This document shows, piece after piece, positions 1 to 7,950 of a stretch of 46,194 nucleotides of DNA (positions are counted from its first letter, which is position 1; every line of letters begins with the position of its first letter). A program made the position numbers and the translations under genes. Origin of the DNA: an uncultured Monoglobus sp. (lineage in GTDB: Bacteria > Bacillota > Clostridia > Monoglobales > Monoglobaceae); the NCBI GenBank assembly GCA_947628795.1, contig CANRBF010000015.1, positions 1-46,194 of the forward strand. The letters are read 5' to 3'. The notes under the pieces were generated by a model. It was given only the letters and a program-made list of their open reading frames with translations. It did no database searches and was not told where the DNA came from.

Positions 1-2
1 AC

Positions 3-527
3 ACCGTAAGCGTGCCCTTTACCGCTGCTACCGTGCCCAGCCAGATGACGCTGTTTGTTTACAACATAACAAACATCTTGGCAAACGGCGGCGACGGATT
101 TGTTTCCGTTACCGAGACGCCCGTAGGCTACATCAATCAGTATGACGGCGCGGCAAGCGGCACCTACACATTCAAGCTGTCAAAGACGGGCGACAACGCT
201 TATAAAGACGGTGATACCATCATGGTAAAGATAGGCGGCACGGATGTAGCTACACCCGACGCTGAGTCGTATACTCTCGGCGCTGGCGGAGACCAACCCG
301 GACCCGGTCCCGAAGTTATGTATGGTGATTCGAACGGCGACAATAAAGTTAATCCTGCGGATGCAGCGCTTGTTATGAAGTATGCAAGAGGCAAAATGAC
401 GGAAAGTGATAAAATTGATCTTGAAGCAGCGGATGTAAATGGTGATACCAAAGTTAATCCCGCTGATGCTGCCCTTATTATGCAACATGCAAGAGGCAAA
501 ATCAATACTTTTCCTGTTGAACAGTAA
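3..527 (+). CDS. Dockerin-bearing secreted protein, C-terminal part (5' truncated by window edge)
   Basis: The frame is open to the left edge, so the true start lies outside the window; a GTG at 12 is not a credible start. About 95 residues of unrecognised, probably beta-rich sequence come first, then a short GDQPGPGPE linker, then a type I dockerin. The dockerin has two F-hand calcium loops, DSNGDNKVNPAD and DVNGDTKVNPAD, each followed by a helix (AALVMKYARGK and AALIMQHARGK). The near-perfect internal symmetry is typical of dockerins that can bind a cohesin in two orientations. Dockerins dock secreted enzymes onto cohesins of scaffoldins. The next gene, 61 bp downstream on the same strand, carries a cohesin-like module, so the two may be partners. 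The catalytic part, if there is one, is not visible. Confidence 0.88.
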   Translation, partial: TVSVPFTAATVPSQMTLFVYNITNILANGGDGFVSVTETPVGYINQYDGAASGTYTFKLSKTGDNAYKDGDTIMVKIGGTDVATPDAESYTLGAGGDQPGPGPEVMYGDSNGDNKVNPADAALVMKYARGKMTESDKIDLEAADVNGDTKVNPADAALIMQHARGKINTFPVEQ

Positions 528-588
528 AGTATCGCAAGAGTTATAAGTAACTTTTATTTAAATGTTATGAAAGGAGATATTAACTTAG

Positions 589-2943
589 ATGAGAAAGTTA
601 AGTAAAGTAGTTGCTGTTATTTGTGTTGTTGCGATGATTGCGACAATGTTTAGTGTAACAGTATTTGCGGCTGCTAGTGATGTTGTAAATGTTACTATTG
701 CACCCGCTAAAGATTCGGTTGCTCCCGGAGAGTCAGTAGAAATTAATTTGACCACAGACATTGATTATACAGTAGGCGGTTTCACAACCTTCTATTATAA
801 GTTAGATGATAATTTTGAGTATCCTGACATTTCGGAAAATGGTCTTTCGATTTCGCTTACAAATGGTCGCCTCTGTGTGTCGATTGATAACGCAATCAAC
901 GCCAAGGCAAATGAGCCGTTTATCACTTTCAGCATAAAAGCAAAAGCTGATGCGACGATTGGAACTCATACACTGCCTATAGACGAAGTATTTGTTTTTG
1001 ATAGTGATTGGACCCAGTTGGATGCCGCAACATCAACCGATTTGGTTATTAATGTTGCAGAGGGTGCTCCTGTTGAGACGGCTACACCCGAGCCGGTTGT
1101 AACGGATACACCTGAACCTGCTGTAACTGCTACACCCGAACCTCCGGTAGAGACGGCTACACCTGCTCCGATAGAGACGGCTACACCCGCTCCGGTAGAG
1201 ACGGCTACACCCGCACCTGCTACAGATGCTCCCGTAGTTACGCAGCCTCCCGTTGATGATACCGAGTTCACTATCGTTATCAAAGCCGATCAGGTTCCCG
1301 ATAACGTTGAAAGGCTGATCGTTAGAACAGATGCCGCCAGCGACGATAACGATTACTATGTGATCAGCAGAGGCGCTGACAATAACTTCACAGGCACGCT
1401 GCCTAAGGGCTACACCTACAGCATTACGGGTATCAGAGACAAGGACGACAATGATCTGCCTCTTGACATAGTTAAGAGTAAGCTCACATTCGATGAGAAT
1501 AGCGCTGAAGATGCTGTTGCTATCGTAGAGAAGGAAGGCGAGGACGCTTTCGCGGTTACTCTTAAGGATGAAGTTAAAGTAACCGGCTGCAAGATCGGCG
1601 ACGACGCCGTTGCTCTCGTTCCCGAGTTTACGATCATTGTTGCAACTCCCGTTGAGGGCGGAGAGCCCACAACCGAGGAAGTTGTATACAACGACGCCAC
1701 AAAGGCTGACTTCGAGCTGCGCGCTGTTGACGACCATAACATTATGGTAATCTATAAGGGCGTTGCTTCCGAGCAGTACATCAAGGTTGAGAGAACGATC
1801 GATCAGATCGGCATATCTATCAAGAACCCCACTCCCAATAAGGAGCTGCCTCTTGCGGAGAAGACCGTTCCCGGTCACTACACCGTATTTACGGTTTGGT
1901 ACATTATAGAAGGCGAAAATGAGTTCCCTGTATCCGACGAGACTTACAAGGCCGAGTACAAGACAACTTACAAAGCCGACATCGTTATCGCGCCCGAGCA
2001 CGGTTTGGATGTAGCGAATGAGAACACTGTTTATTACCTCAACGGCAAAGTGACAGATGCACCCGGACCCGAGGGTATTATCAGCTACACATACACGACA
2101 GCCGGCAAAGGCGGCGGCATAGGCGGTTCCGGATTCGGAACAGGCGCTCCCACAACGACCGCTACACCCGCACCCGGTGCAACCGAGGCTCCCGGCGTGG
2201 TAGCTCCCACATCGGCTCCCTCGACGGCTCAGGTATTCCAGGATGTACCTCCCACATATTGGGCTTATGACTACATCATGGACCTCTACAACGCGGGAAT
2301 CATCAATGGTGAGACACCCACGCAGTTCATGCCCGAGAACAACATCACTCGTGCAGAGTTCACAAAGATCGCTGTAAGCGTATTCGGTCTCACAGCTTCG
2401 TCCACAACATCACAGTTTGTTGATGTACAGGCAAGCGACTGGTTCGCTCCCTACGTAATCGCCGCTACAGAAGCGGGTCTGGTTAACGGTGTTTCCGCTA
2501 ACGAGTTCGCTCCCAACGCTGACATTACGCGTGAGCAGATGGCAACGATCATCGGCCGTCAGATGAACATGACGTCAAGCAATGTTATGACATATTCCGA
2601 CGCTGCGTCGATCTCCGACTACGCTAAGGAGTATGTTGCCGGTTTGACAGAGTACTCACTGCTCCAGGGCGACGAGACAGGCAACTTCAGACCGCAGGCT
2701 AACGCTGCGCGTTCAGAGGCCGCCACTCTGCTCGACAGAGTATACGTTCTGACCAGAAGCGAGGAAGTTCCCGAGGAAGTTCCCGAGACAACAGAGGCTC
2801 CCGCTGCTACAGCCGAGCCCACAGCTGCGCCCGCAAACAATAACGGCGGTTTCTCGACCGGCGCTGCGGCAACAGCTACACCCGCGGCTACAGAGGCTGC
2901 TACCGAGGCTCCCGACGCTTCGGCAACACCCGCCGCAAAATAA
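589..2943 (+). CDS. Cohesin-like / SLH surface anchoring protein
   Basis: A 784-residue secreted protein. ATG 589 follows an AAGGAGAT ribosome site at 570-577. Residues 1-28 are a signal peptide. Residues about 31-155 resemble a cohesin: a beta-sandwich opening VNVTIAP, a PGESVEINL strand, a GGFTTFYYKLDD strand and a closing LVINV. A Pro/Thr linker of PVETATP-type repeats follows (about 157-222), then about 280 residues of unrecognised beta-rich sequence, a Gly-rich hinge, and three SLH repeats (about 548-735) of the FxDVxxxxWAxxYI type. The C-terminal tail is Ala/Thr/Pro rich. Cohesin plus SLH is the layout of cellulosome anchoring scaffoldins, which hold dockerin-bearing proteins at the cell wall. 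The cohesin call is by pattern only; another cohesin-like CBM fold is possible. The signal peptide and cohesin part are more AT rich than the rest. Confidence 0.75.
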   Translation: MRKLSKVVAVICVVAMIATMFSVTVFAAASDVVNVTIAPAKDSVAPGESVEINLTTDIDYTVGGFTTFYYKLDDNFEYPDISENGLSISLTNGRLCVSIDNAINAKANEPFITFSIKAKADATIGTHTLPIDEVFVFDSDWTQLDAATSTDLVINVAEGAPVETATPEPVVTDTPEPAVTATPEPPVETATPAPIETATPAPVETATPAPATDAPVVTQPPVDDTEFTIVIKADQVPDNVERLIVRTDAASDDNDYYVISRGADNNFTGTLPKGYTYSITGIRDKDDNDLPLDIVKSKLTFDENSAEDAVAIVEKEGEDAFAVTLKDEVKVTGCKIGDDAVALVPEFTIIVATPVEGGEPTTEEVVYNDATKADFELRAVDDHNIMVIYKGVASEQYIKVERTIDQIGISIKNPTPNKELPLAEKTVPGHYTVFTVWYIIEGENEFPVSDETYKAEYKTTYKADIVIAPEHGLDVANENTVYYLNGKVTDAPGPEGIISYTYTTAGKGGGIGGSGFGTGAPTTTATPAPGATEAPGVVAPTSAPSTAQVFQDVPPTYWAYDYIMDLYNAGIINGETPTQFMPENNITRAEFTKIAVSVFGLTASSTTSQFVDVQASDWFAPYVIAATEAGLVNGVSANEFAPNADITREQMATIIGRQMNMTSSNVMTYSDAASISDYAKEYVAGLTEYSLLQGDETGNFRPQANAARSEAATLLDRVYVLTRSEEVPEEVPETTEAPAATAEPTAAPANNNGGFSTGAAATATPAATEAATEAPDASATPAAK

Positions 2944-2963
2944 TTTGTCGAACAAGACAAATT
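2942..2963. repeat. Perfect short inverted repeat after the cohesin/SLH gene
   Basis: AATTTGTC and GACAAATT are 8-bp arms around a 6-base loop, overlapping the stop codon and just ahead of the intrinsic terminator. It could stabilise the mRNA 3' end; no other role is visible. Confidence 0.5.
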
Positions 2964-2975
2964 GAATCAGAACAC

Positions 2976-3005
2976 AAAGGAACCCCAAACAGGGGTTCCT
3001 TTTTT
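2976..3005 (+). terminator. Intrinsic terminator of the dockerin-cohesin operon
   Basis: The stem AAAGGAACCCC pairs with GGGGTTCCTTT around an AAACA loop and runs into a T tract. The same GGAACCC/GGGTTCC stem is reused after the 2627-residue gene at 43627. Confidence 0.9.
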
Positions 3006-3040
3006 AACGTAGAGACTAGGGAATAGGATCTAGGGACTAG

Positions 3041-3121
3041 GACGGGCGGCAGATTGCCGCCCTTGCGGGGCGCCGAGGTCGTCGCCCCCTACGACCATAG
3101 CATGCAAAACGCCGTCGGGGC
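3041..3121. repeat. C-type intergenic palindromic repeat, copy 1
   Basis: GGGCGGC/GCCGCCC (3044-3062) and GGGGCG/CGCCCC (3067-3088) hairpins are followed by a CTACGACCATAGCATGCAAAACG tail whose core recurs near 20280 (CCTACGACATTTTGCGCA) and, inverted in layout, near 30258-30320. Confidence 0.55.
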
Positions 3122-3135
3122 GGGCCAAATATATG

Positions 3136-3157
3136 CCTCCTCCCGGGAGGAGGTGGG
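3136..3157. repeat. A-type palindrome, short copy
   Basis: CCTCCTCCCGGGAGGAGG is a perfect 18-bp palindrome followed directly by TGGG. The inner variable hairpin found in the other A copies is absent, so this is a reduced form. Confidence 0.75.
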
Positions 3158-3176
3158 TATGTAACATATTCTTAAT

Positions 3177-3205
3177 TTGAAAATATTGTTGAAATATGAT
3201 ATAAT
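3177..3205 (+). promoter_or_regulatory. Orphan sigma-A promoter (plus strand)
   Basis: TTGAAA (3177-3182), 17-bp spacer, TATAAT (3200-3205). No open reading frame follows before the hairpins at 3273-3320 and the terminator at 3347. Confidence 0.7.
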
Positions 3206-3211
3206 AAAAAA

Positions 3212-3369
3212 GCTAAATAAAAAAGCGGTAAAGTAGAGCGGTATAAACGTAGTGATTAGAAAATTGAGAATAGGAGCGCCTGAAAGGCGCAGGGCTCCCA
3301 CAAAGGCTTGCCTTTGTGGGAAAAGGAACAATCGCAGAGTGATTAGAAAAAATCGCCTGCGATTTTTTT
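3212..3369 (+). ncRNA. Candidate small RNA, plus strand
   Basis: A transcript from the promoter at 3177-3205 would run about 160 nt without a credible protein gene. It contains a GCGCC/GGCGC hairpin (3276-3290) and a perfect 10-bp hairpin, CCCACAAAGG/CCTTTGTGGG with a CTTG loop (3297-3320), and ends at an intrinsic terminator. It does not match any RNA family I recognise, and 6S RNA architecture is not evident. The unit may instead be a mobile repeat that carries a promoter. Confidence 0.4.
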
Positions 3370-3535
3370 GATAAACGACGCGCATTGTGACGCGCTTATG
3401 AAGCATATATTAAGAATTATATTTTTAACTATCATGTTTCTCGTGTTATTCACGATAAAAGCAATGTAACCGCCCTCGCCGGACGGTTACATAAAGTAAC
3501 TTTGTTTTAGGCTGTACCGCGAATGCGGTGCCGTT
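3345..3535 (-). ncRNA. Candidate small RNA, minus strand
   Basis: A transcript from the perfect-consensus promoter at 3542-3570 would cover about 190 nt and end at the shared terminator. It contains a GTAACCG/CGGTTAC stem (3467-3491), an ACCGC/GCGGT stem near 3515-3530 and a TCGTG/CACGA stem near 3440-3455. No credible ORF begins in it. The family is not recognised. It converges on the plus-strand candidate. Confidence 0.45.
3347..3369. terminator. Bidirectional intrinsic terminator shared by two convergent units
   Basis: AAAAAATCG pairs with CGATTTTTT around CCTG. A T tract lies 3' of the stem on both strands, so it can end transcription from the left (promoter 3177) and from the right (promoter 3570). 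Confidence 0.8.
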
Positions 3536-3541
3536 AGTATT

Positions 3542-3570
3542 ATTATAGCATCCGTTCCCCCTTTTGTCAA
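3542..3570 (-). promoter_or_regulatory. Orphan consensus sigma-A promoter (minus strand)
   Basis: On the minus strand TTGACA (3565-3570), 17-bp spacer, TATAAT (3542-3547), a full match to consensus. The -35 hexamer lies inside the loop and right arm of the plus-strand hairpin at 3554-3578. Confidence 0.75.
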
Positions 3571-3583
3571 GGGGGAACTTTTT
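3554..3583 (+). terminator. Terminator-like hairpin overlapping the minus-strand promoter
   Basis: GTTCCCCCTT pairs with AAGGGGGAAC around TTGTC and is followed by TTTTT. Read on the plus strand it is a strong terminator; read on the minus strand its sequence supplies the -35 box. Confidence 0.65.
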
Positions 3584-3607
3584 ATGCAGTGATTAGCGAA
3601 TAGCAAT

Positions 3608-3729
3608 CCCCCCTCAGTCGGGCGTTGCCCGACAGCATTAAGGAAGCTCTTGGTCAAAATTGTAAACAATTTTGAAAGATAGCTTTGAACCCGCAAGCAA
3701 GCTTGCTGATTATCCCCAAGGGGGCGCCT
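3608..3729. repeat. B-type repeat carrying a 71-nt insertion, copy 1
   Basis: The left arm CCCCCCTCA, inner hairpin GTCGGGC gtt GCCCGAC (3617-3633) and right arm CCCCAAGGGGGCGCC (3715-3729) are a B repeat. The arms are pushed apart by a 71-nt block (3643-3713) that recurs at 30167-30237 with two differences. The block has two small hairpins of its own, AAAATTG/CAATTTT and GCAAGC/GCTTGC. Confidence 0.75.
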
Positions 3730-3737
3730 AATTAATG

Positions 3738-3780
3738 CCTCCTCCCGGGAGGAGGTGTCAGGCGCAGCCTGACGGAGGTG
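3738..3780. repeat. A-type palindromic repeat
   Basis: Palindrome CCTCCTCCCGGGAGGAGG (3738-3755), then inner hairpin GTCAGGC gca GCCTGAC (3757-3773) and GGAGGTGGG. The inner stem differs from the CTGCGGC stem of the other A copies but is still perfectly paired. Confidence 0.75.
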
Positions 3781-3802
3781 GGCATAAATATAAAAATAAT
3801 TA

Positions 3803-3831
3803 TTGAAAAAAATATTTATCTGTGCTATAAT
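3803..3831 (+). promoter_or_regulatory. Promoter of the envelope operon
   Basis: TTGAAA (3803-3808), 17-bp spacer, TATAAT (3826-3831), with a TGC extended -10 element. It lies 45 bp upstream of the ATG at 3877 and is the only clear promoter before the six-gene run to 11675. Confidence 0.75.
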
Positions 3832-3876
3832 TATCATGATATATTATATCAAATTACAAATACCGAGGATAGAAAT

Positions 3877-6195
3877 ATGTTCGCAAGGAAAATCACTTAT
3901 TTTATAATTTTAACAGCGATGCTTGCCGCGTCATTCGCTGTCGTTCCCGCGCGGGCCGAGGATGCGCCCGGTGGCGCTCCCGCTAAAACCTATCACGACG
4001 CGGGCCACGCGATGAGCGCGGAGACCCGAAAGTCGCTGTCTGATTATCTATGCCGTTTCGGCGCTTGCTACACCACCGAGTTTGAAAGCGACAGCGGCGG
4101 AAAAATCTCGCTTGACCCGTCGAACTGGAACGAAAAGCTTTCCGAGATCATTTGGTGGCAGTTTTTGGCGTACAGTAAGACCGACCGCGAGGATCCCAAC
4201 GCGCCCATATACGGAAACACCAAGCTTGTCACGCCCGAAACGCTCCGCAGATGCGTCAAAAACACGTTCAATATCGACAGCACGCCATCAAACGTTATAA
4301 GCGTTGCCGATAAGTATTATATCGACCACACCGACGGCAATTTCCATCTCCCCCAGCAGGACCCGGACGGCACTATGTGGACGCGCTCGCCCGAAAGCTG
4401 CAAAATACAATACCTTGCTGAATTGGACGACGGCTCGTATATCGCCCACTACATACCCGAGTATCTCGAGTCGGCGAGCGGCAAGCACAACGGCTCGCTG
4501 TATTACGTGAAACTCAGCCCCGCGGAGACTTCCTGCGGTTATGTCGCGACCGAGCTGGGCACTGTCTCGTCTCTCGACGACAGCATGATAAAAATGGGAT
4601 TTCTTGAGGACGCGTCACAGGGCTCCCAAGCTCTTTCGAACATATCTATAGACTATGCCGCCGCGAGCGGGTTCACTTCGATCGACGAGTACGGGAAATA
4701 CTTAAACGAAATAATTGACGGCCTGGGTCCGAACTCACCCAACGGCCCCGCGGTAAACGACATCGCCGCGTATATCAGCGCCGCGTGCCTCAGAAATTCG
4801 GTGGCGCGGCTCAAGGCCGAAAACAACACGGTCACGATAAGCGCCGACGCGGTGCGCGACTCGGCGGCCGCGGCGGTGCGCACAAGCGCCGCGCTGTGGG
4901 AGGAGCTTGACCGCAGGGGGATCCGTCCCAATAAGGATGTTGTGGTCCCGATCCAGCTGATAATAAACGGCCTTGACGAAAATTCACCGCCGCGCATAGT
5001 GTTTGACGAGAGCCTCAAGGCCGACGATATGGGGATCTCGAACATGCGCGTGCTTATCGGAGACAACAGCCACAGCCTGATCATGGACAAGGCAACCTGC
5101 GACCTGATAATCGAGAATCACGGCTCGTTCACGGTCGAGATGGGCGCGGCAATGGGCGGCGGCTATATAATCAATTTTTACGACCGAGACATGAACCTGA
5201 TCGACAAGCTGCCCACAAAGGTCAATTTTTCGATACCCGCGGACAGCGAGTATGACAGCGTCTACAACACCTGCGACGGCAGAGACTTTAACATCGGCGG
5301 CATATACGACCCGATAAACGGCGCGATAGAGTTTAAAACCAACTCGATCGGACTTTATAAAACAAAATACAACGAGCCGAAGATCTCGGACATAGACGAG
5401 CTGCCGGACGCCGAGCGCGACCACATCAAGCAGCTTGTATCGAAAGACTATTTCGCGGCCACGGGCGGAAGGTTCCGCCCCGATGACCAGTACACCAACT
5501 ACGACGCGGCAAGAGCGATAGCGGGAATGTTGTTCACGGTCGATACCGACGCCCGAGTTGACTACAGCGATATAGACGAGTCCGATCCTCAGGCGGTTTA
5601 CGTTGCCTCGATAGACGAGGCGGATATCCGCCTGTACACCGATCAGGGTGGGCTCAGGTTCAACGGAAATTCGGCGGTGGGCCTTGAGGACAGCTTTGTG
5701 CGGAGCCTCGGGTTGCTGGTGGAATACAAGGGCTACTACTACCCCGATATGGGAAACGACAGCGACCGCCCCTACGCCAGCATTTACCTGAACTACCCCG
5801 ATATACAGTACATGGACAAAGAATCGCTGCCCGCTCTGGCGATGGGCGCGCGCGAGGGCATAATCAACGACGGCATGGCGCTGTGCAATACCGAAAACCG
5901 ATTTGACCGCAGAAGCGCGGCGGAGTTTTTGTATCGGCTGTTTGAGCGCATGTGCCAGGTGGCGCCCGCCGAGTTCGACGCGGGCGAGAGCGGATATATG
6001 TCGAATACGGTGTTCTATAACCCGCTGACCACCATGAAGTTTGAAACGCCGCCGATAGCCTATCTGTACTTGGGCTGTTTCGCGGTGGGCATATTGTTCG
6101 CGATAATACTTTATATAATGCAGAAAAAGCATAAGATAGTCAATGAGAACGCCGCGGATTCGCGCGAGGACGACGATTACTGGAACGAATACTAA
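3877..6195 (+). CDS. Large extracytoplasmic protein with degenerate SLH repeats and a C-terminal membrane anchor
   Basis: 772 residues from ATG 3877; the frame extends further upstream, but the signal peptide (MFARKITYFIILTAMLAASF) starts here, downstream of a sigma-A promoter. The long N-terminal part (about 30-420) is unrecognised. Residues about 440-505 resemble the beta-rich segment that often precedes SLH repeats in clostridial surface proteins (VNFSIPAD ... GAIEFKTNSIG). Residues about 510-715 hold weak SLH-like repeats (FRPDDQYTNYDAARAIAGML; NRFDRRSAAEFLYRLF). One transmembrane helix (about 728-750) is followed by a short basic/acidic cytoplasmic tail. It leads an operon with FHA, FtsW/RodA and PBP genes, so a role in wall growth or division is likely but unproven. 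Confidence 0.7.
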   Translation: MFARKITYFIILTAMLAASFAVVPARAEDAPGGAPAKTYHDAGHAMSAETRKSLSDYLCRFGACYTTEFESDSGGKISLDPSNWNEKLSEIIWWQFLAYSKTDREDPNAPIYGNTKLVTPETLRRCVKNTFNIDSTPSNVISVADKYYIDHTDGNFHLPQQDPDGTMWTRSPESCKIQYLAELDDGSYIAHYIPEYLESASGKHNGSLYYVKLSPAETSCGYVATELGTVSSLDDSMIKMGFLEDASQGSQALSNISIDYAAASGFTSIDEYGKYLNEIIDGLGPNSPNGPAVNDIAAYISAACLRNSVARLKAENNTVTISADAVRDSAAAAVRTSAALWEELDRRGIRPNKDVVVPIQLIINGLDENSPPRIVFDESLKADDMGISNMRVLIGDNSHSLIMDKATCDLIIENHGSFTVEMGAAMGGGYIINFYDRDMNLIDKLPTKVNFSIPADSEYDSVYNTCDGRDFNIGGIYDPINGAIEFKTNSIGLYKTKYNEPKISDIDELPDAERDHIKQLVSKDYFAATGGRFRPDDQYTNYDAARAIAGMLFTVDTDARVDYSDIDESDPQAVYVASIDEADIRLYTDQGGLRFNGNSAVGLEDSFVRSLGLLVEYKGYYYPDMGNDSDRPYASIYLNYPDIQYMDKESLPALAMGAREGIINDGMALCNTENRFDRRSAAEFLYRLFERMCQVAPAEFDAGESGYMSNTVFYNPLTTMKFETPPIAYLYLGCFAVGILFAIILYIMQKKHKIVNENAADSREDDDYWNEY

Positions 6196-6230
6196 ATAAA
6201 GACCGAGCGCGAAAACAAAAGGAGGATATC

Positions 6231-6677
6231 ATGACAGTATACAGTTTTATATCAACGATCCTTAGCTATGTTTTCACCGTAATAATATATGTTTTCATAA
6301 TTTTTGTGATCCGCCTCATATATATGGACGTCAAAAAAATGAGCCGCTTTGAGGACAACAGCATTGCCGACGAGGCGTGCGCCAGCCTGAGGCCGGTGAA
6401 GTCCAAAACCGAGCCGCGCAATCCACTCAAGCGCCGCTACAACATATACGGCGAGGCGATAGTCGGCAGAAGCCCCGAGTGCGACATCGTGATAAACGAA
6501 AGCTTTGTATCGCAGAAGCACCTTATCATATGGTTCGAGGGCGGAGAGTGGTACCTTGAGGACCTTGGAAGCAGAAACGGAACGACGATAAACGGCAAAA
6601 GAATTTTAAATGAAGTCATCCTCGACCCCGAGGACGTGATCTCGATCGGCGGTCTGAACTTCGTGTTTGAGACCTGA
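6231..6677 (+). CDS. Membrane-anchored FHA-domain protein
   Basis: 148 residues; ATG 6231 follows AAAGGAGGATATC. One N-terminal transmembrane helix (about 5-30) is followed by a basic linker and a forkhead-associated domain (about 72-147). The phosphothreonine-binding signature is intact: GRSPECD, SQKH and GSRNGT. FHA domains read phosphothreonine made by Ser/Thr kinases. A gene order FHA-FtsW/RodA-PBP is known from actinobacteria and some Firmicutes, where it links kinase signalling to wall synthesis. No kinase or phosphatase gene lies in the window. The stop is followed within 14 bp by the FtsW/RodA start, so the two are probably translated together. Confidence 0.9.
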   Translation: MTVYSFISTILSYVFTVIIYVFIIFVIRLIYMDVKKMSRFEDNSIADEACASLRPVKSKTEPRNPLKRRYNIYGEAIVGRSPECDIVINESFVSQKHLIIWFEGGEWYLEDLGSRNGTTINGKRILNEVILDPEDVISIGGLNFVFET

Positions 6678-6690
6678 GAGAGGTGATACT

Positions 6691-7950
6691 ATGGGAATTG
6701 ACCGCTTAAAGTCCGCAGGCTACCGAAAGCCCGCTTATTTGCTGATTTTGCTCAATGTGCTGGGGTTCGGCCTGCTGTTTATAAATAAAGAAAACAATTA
6801 TAATTTGAATATTCTGTACACCGGCGCGGCGGTGCTGGCGCTGTTTCTGGTTATGTACACCGCGCTTGTGCTTGGGCGCATGGGCGACAAGTTTATTATG
6901 CTGATGGTGTTTATGCTCATATCCATCGGCGTGCTTTTGCTGTGCAGGATCAATCTGAGCTACGCCTTCCGCCAGATAATCTGGATACTGGTCGGCGGCG
7001 CGGTGTTCTTTATCGCGTATTTTGTATATTATAACGTCAAAATATGGAACAAGCTGTGGTACCTTTATTTTATCGGAGGAACGCTGCTGTTTTTGATAAC
7101 CCTTGTTTTCGGAACCGAGGTCTACGGCTCCAAAAACTGGATCTCGATCGGCCCGATCTCTTTTCAGCCGTCAGAGATAACCAAGATATTGTTTATCATG
7201 TGCCTGGCGTGCTACACAAGCGGCAGCTGGTCAAAGCCGCTGCTTGGCAAGGTAAAGCCCAAGTGGGCGGCGCTGCTGATAACCTACGTGTTTGTGGGCT
7301 TTCTGGTGCTTCAGCGCGACTGGGGCACGATCCTTGTTATGTTCTCGATCTATCTTTTCATGATATATGTCTACGAGCCCGACAAAAAGCTGTTGGCGCT
7401 CAACATCTGCGCGCTGGTGATAATCGGTCTGCTGGGCTGGAAATTTTTGTACCACATTCAGGTGCGAATAGCCAACTGGATAGATCCCTGGTCGGACATC
7501 TCAAACAGAGGCTACCAGATAGCACAGTCGCTGTTCGCCATATCGTCGGGCGGTTATTTCGGCAGGGGTCTTGGCAACGGCTCGCCCAATTATATCCCGC
7601 TGGTGCACTCCGACTTTATCTTCGCCGCGATATGCGAGGAGATGGGAGTGTTCGGCGGCGTGGCGGTCATACTGCTGTTCTTTTTGATAGCATACCGCTG
7701 CTTTAAGATCTCGATCATGGCGTCCGACCCGTTCGACAAGGCGGTCAGCTTCGGCGTGACCGTGATGTTCGCGCTTCAGACGTTTATCATAATCGGCGGC
7801 GTTATCAAGATGATACCGCTGACGGGAATAACTCTGCCCTTCGTCAGCTACGGCGGAACCTCGGTTGTTATCAGTTTCGCCTCCATGGGTATCATTCAGG
7901 CGATCTCGGCCAAGGCCGAGCGAAAGGGGGAGCCCAATGAACACAAATAA
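6691..7950 (+). CDS. FtsW/RodA/SpoVE family peptidoglycan polymerase
   Basis: 419 residues with about ten transmembrane helices. SEDS-family signatures are visible: GSKNWISIGPISFQPSEITK, LQRDWGT (usually LQPDLGT), HSDFIFAAICEEMG and the C-terminal GITLPFVSYGGTS. SEDS proteins polymerise lipid II glycan strands together with a class B PBP. ATG 6691 is chosen because AGAGAGGTGAT sits just upstream; an earlier in-frame codon overlaps the FHA gene. The gene overlaps the downstream PBP start by 14 bp, as expected for a SEDS-bPBP pair. FtsW, RodA and SpoVE cannot be told apart from sequence alone. Confidence 0.93.
   Translation: MGIDRLKSAGYRKPAYLLILLNVLGFGLLFINKENNYNLNILYTGAAVLALFLVMYTALVLGRMGDKFIMLMVFMLISIGVLLLCRINLSYAFRQIIWILVGGAVFFIAYFVYYNVKIWNKLWYLYFIGGTLLFLITLVFGTEVYGSKNWISIGPISFQPSEITKILFIMCLACYTSGSWSKPLLGKVKPKWAALLITYVFVGFLVLQRDWGTILVMFSIYLFMIYVYEPDKKLLALNICALVIIGLLGWKFLYHIQVRIANWIDPWSDISNRGYQIAQSLFAISSGGYFGRGLGNGSPNYIPLVHSDFIFAAICEEMGVFGGVAVILLFFLIAYRCFKISIMASDPFDKAVSFGVTVMFALQTFIIIGGVIKMIPLTGITLPFVSYGGTSVVISFASMGIIQAISAKAERKGEPNEHK

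Larger units (their letters stand above)
3007..3876. other. 870-bp gene-free region with repeats and orphan promoters
   Basis: No credible protein gene lies here. Reading frames crossing it run through palindromic repeats and terminators. It holds a direct-repeat tract (GGATCTAGGGACTAGG at 3027-3042), a C-type repeat, two A-type palindromes, one B-type repeat with an insertion, two convergent sigma-A promoters, three intrinsic-terminator-like hairpins and, at its right end, the promoter of the envelope operon. Confidence 0.7.

Noticed and set aside
3089..3406. Minus-strand 105-codon frame
   Set aside because: It runs through a bidirectional terminator and an A-type palindrome and lacks a ribosome site. 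The hydrophobic look comes from AT-rich DNA.
3345..3535. 6S RNA, tmRNA, SRP RNA or a known riboswitch
   Set aside because: Length is near that of 6S RNA, but no long closing stem with a central bubble is evident, and none of the conserved cores of the other classes could be matched.
3487..3837. Minus-strand frame containing ACLRVQSYLSKLF, similar to a frame at 29978-30220
   Set aside because: The shared peptide is just the translation of the 71-nt inserted block in the two B repeats. Flanking residues are repeat-derived and no start signals are present.
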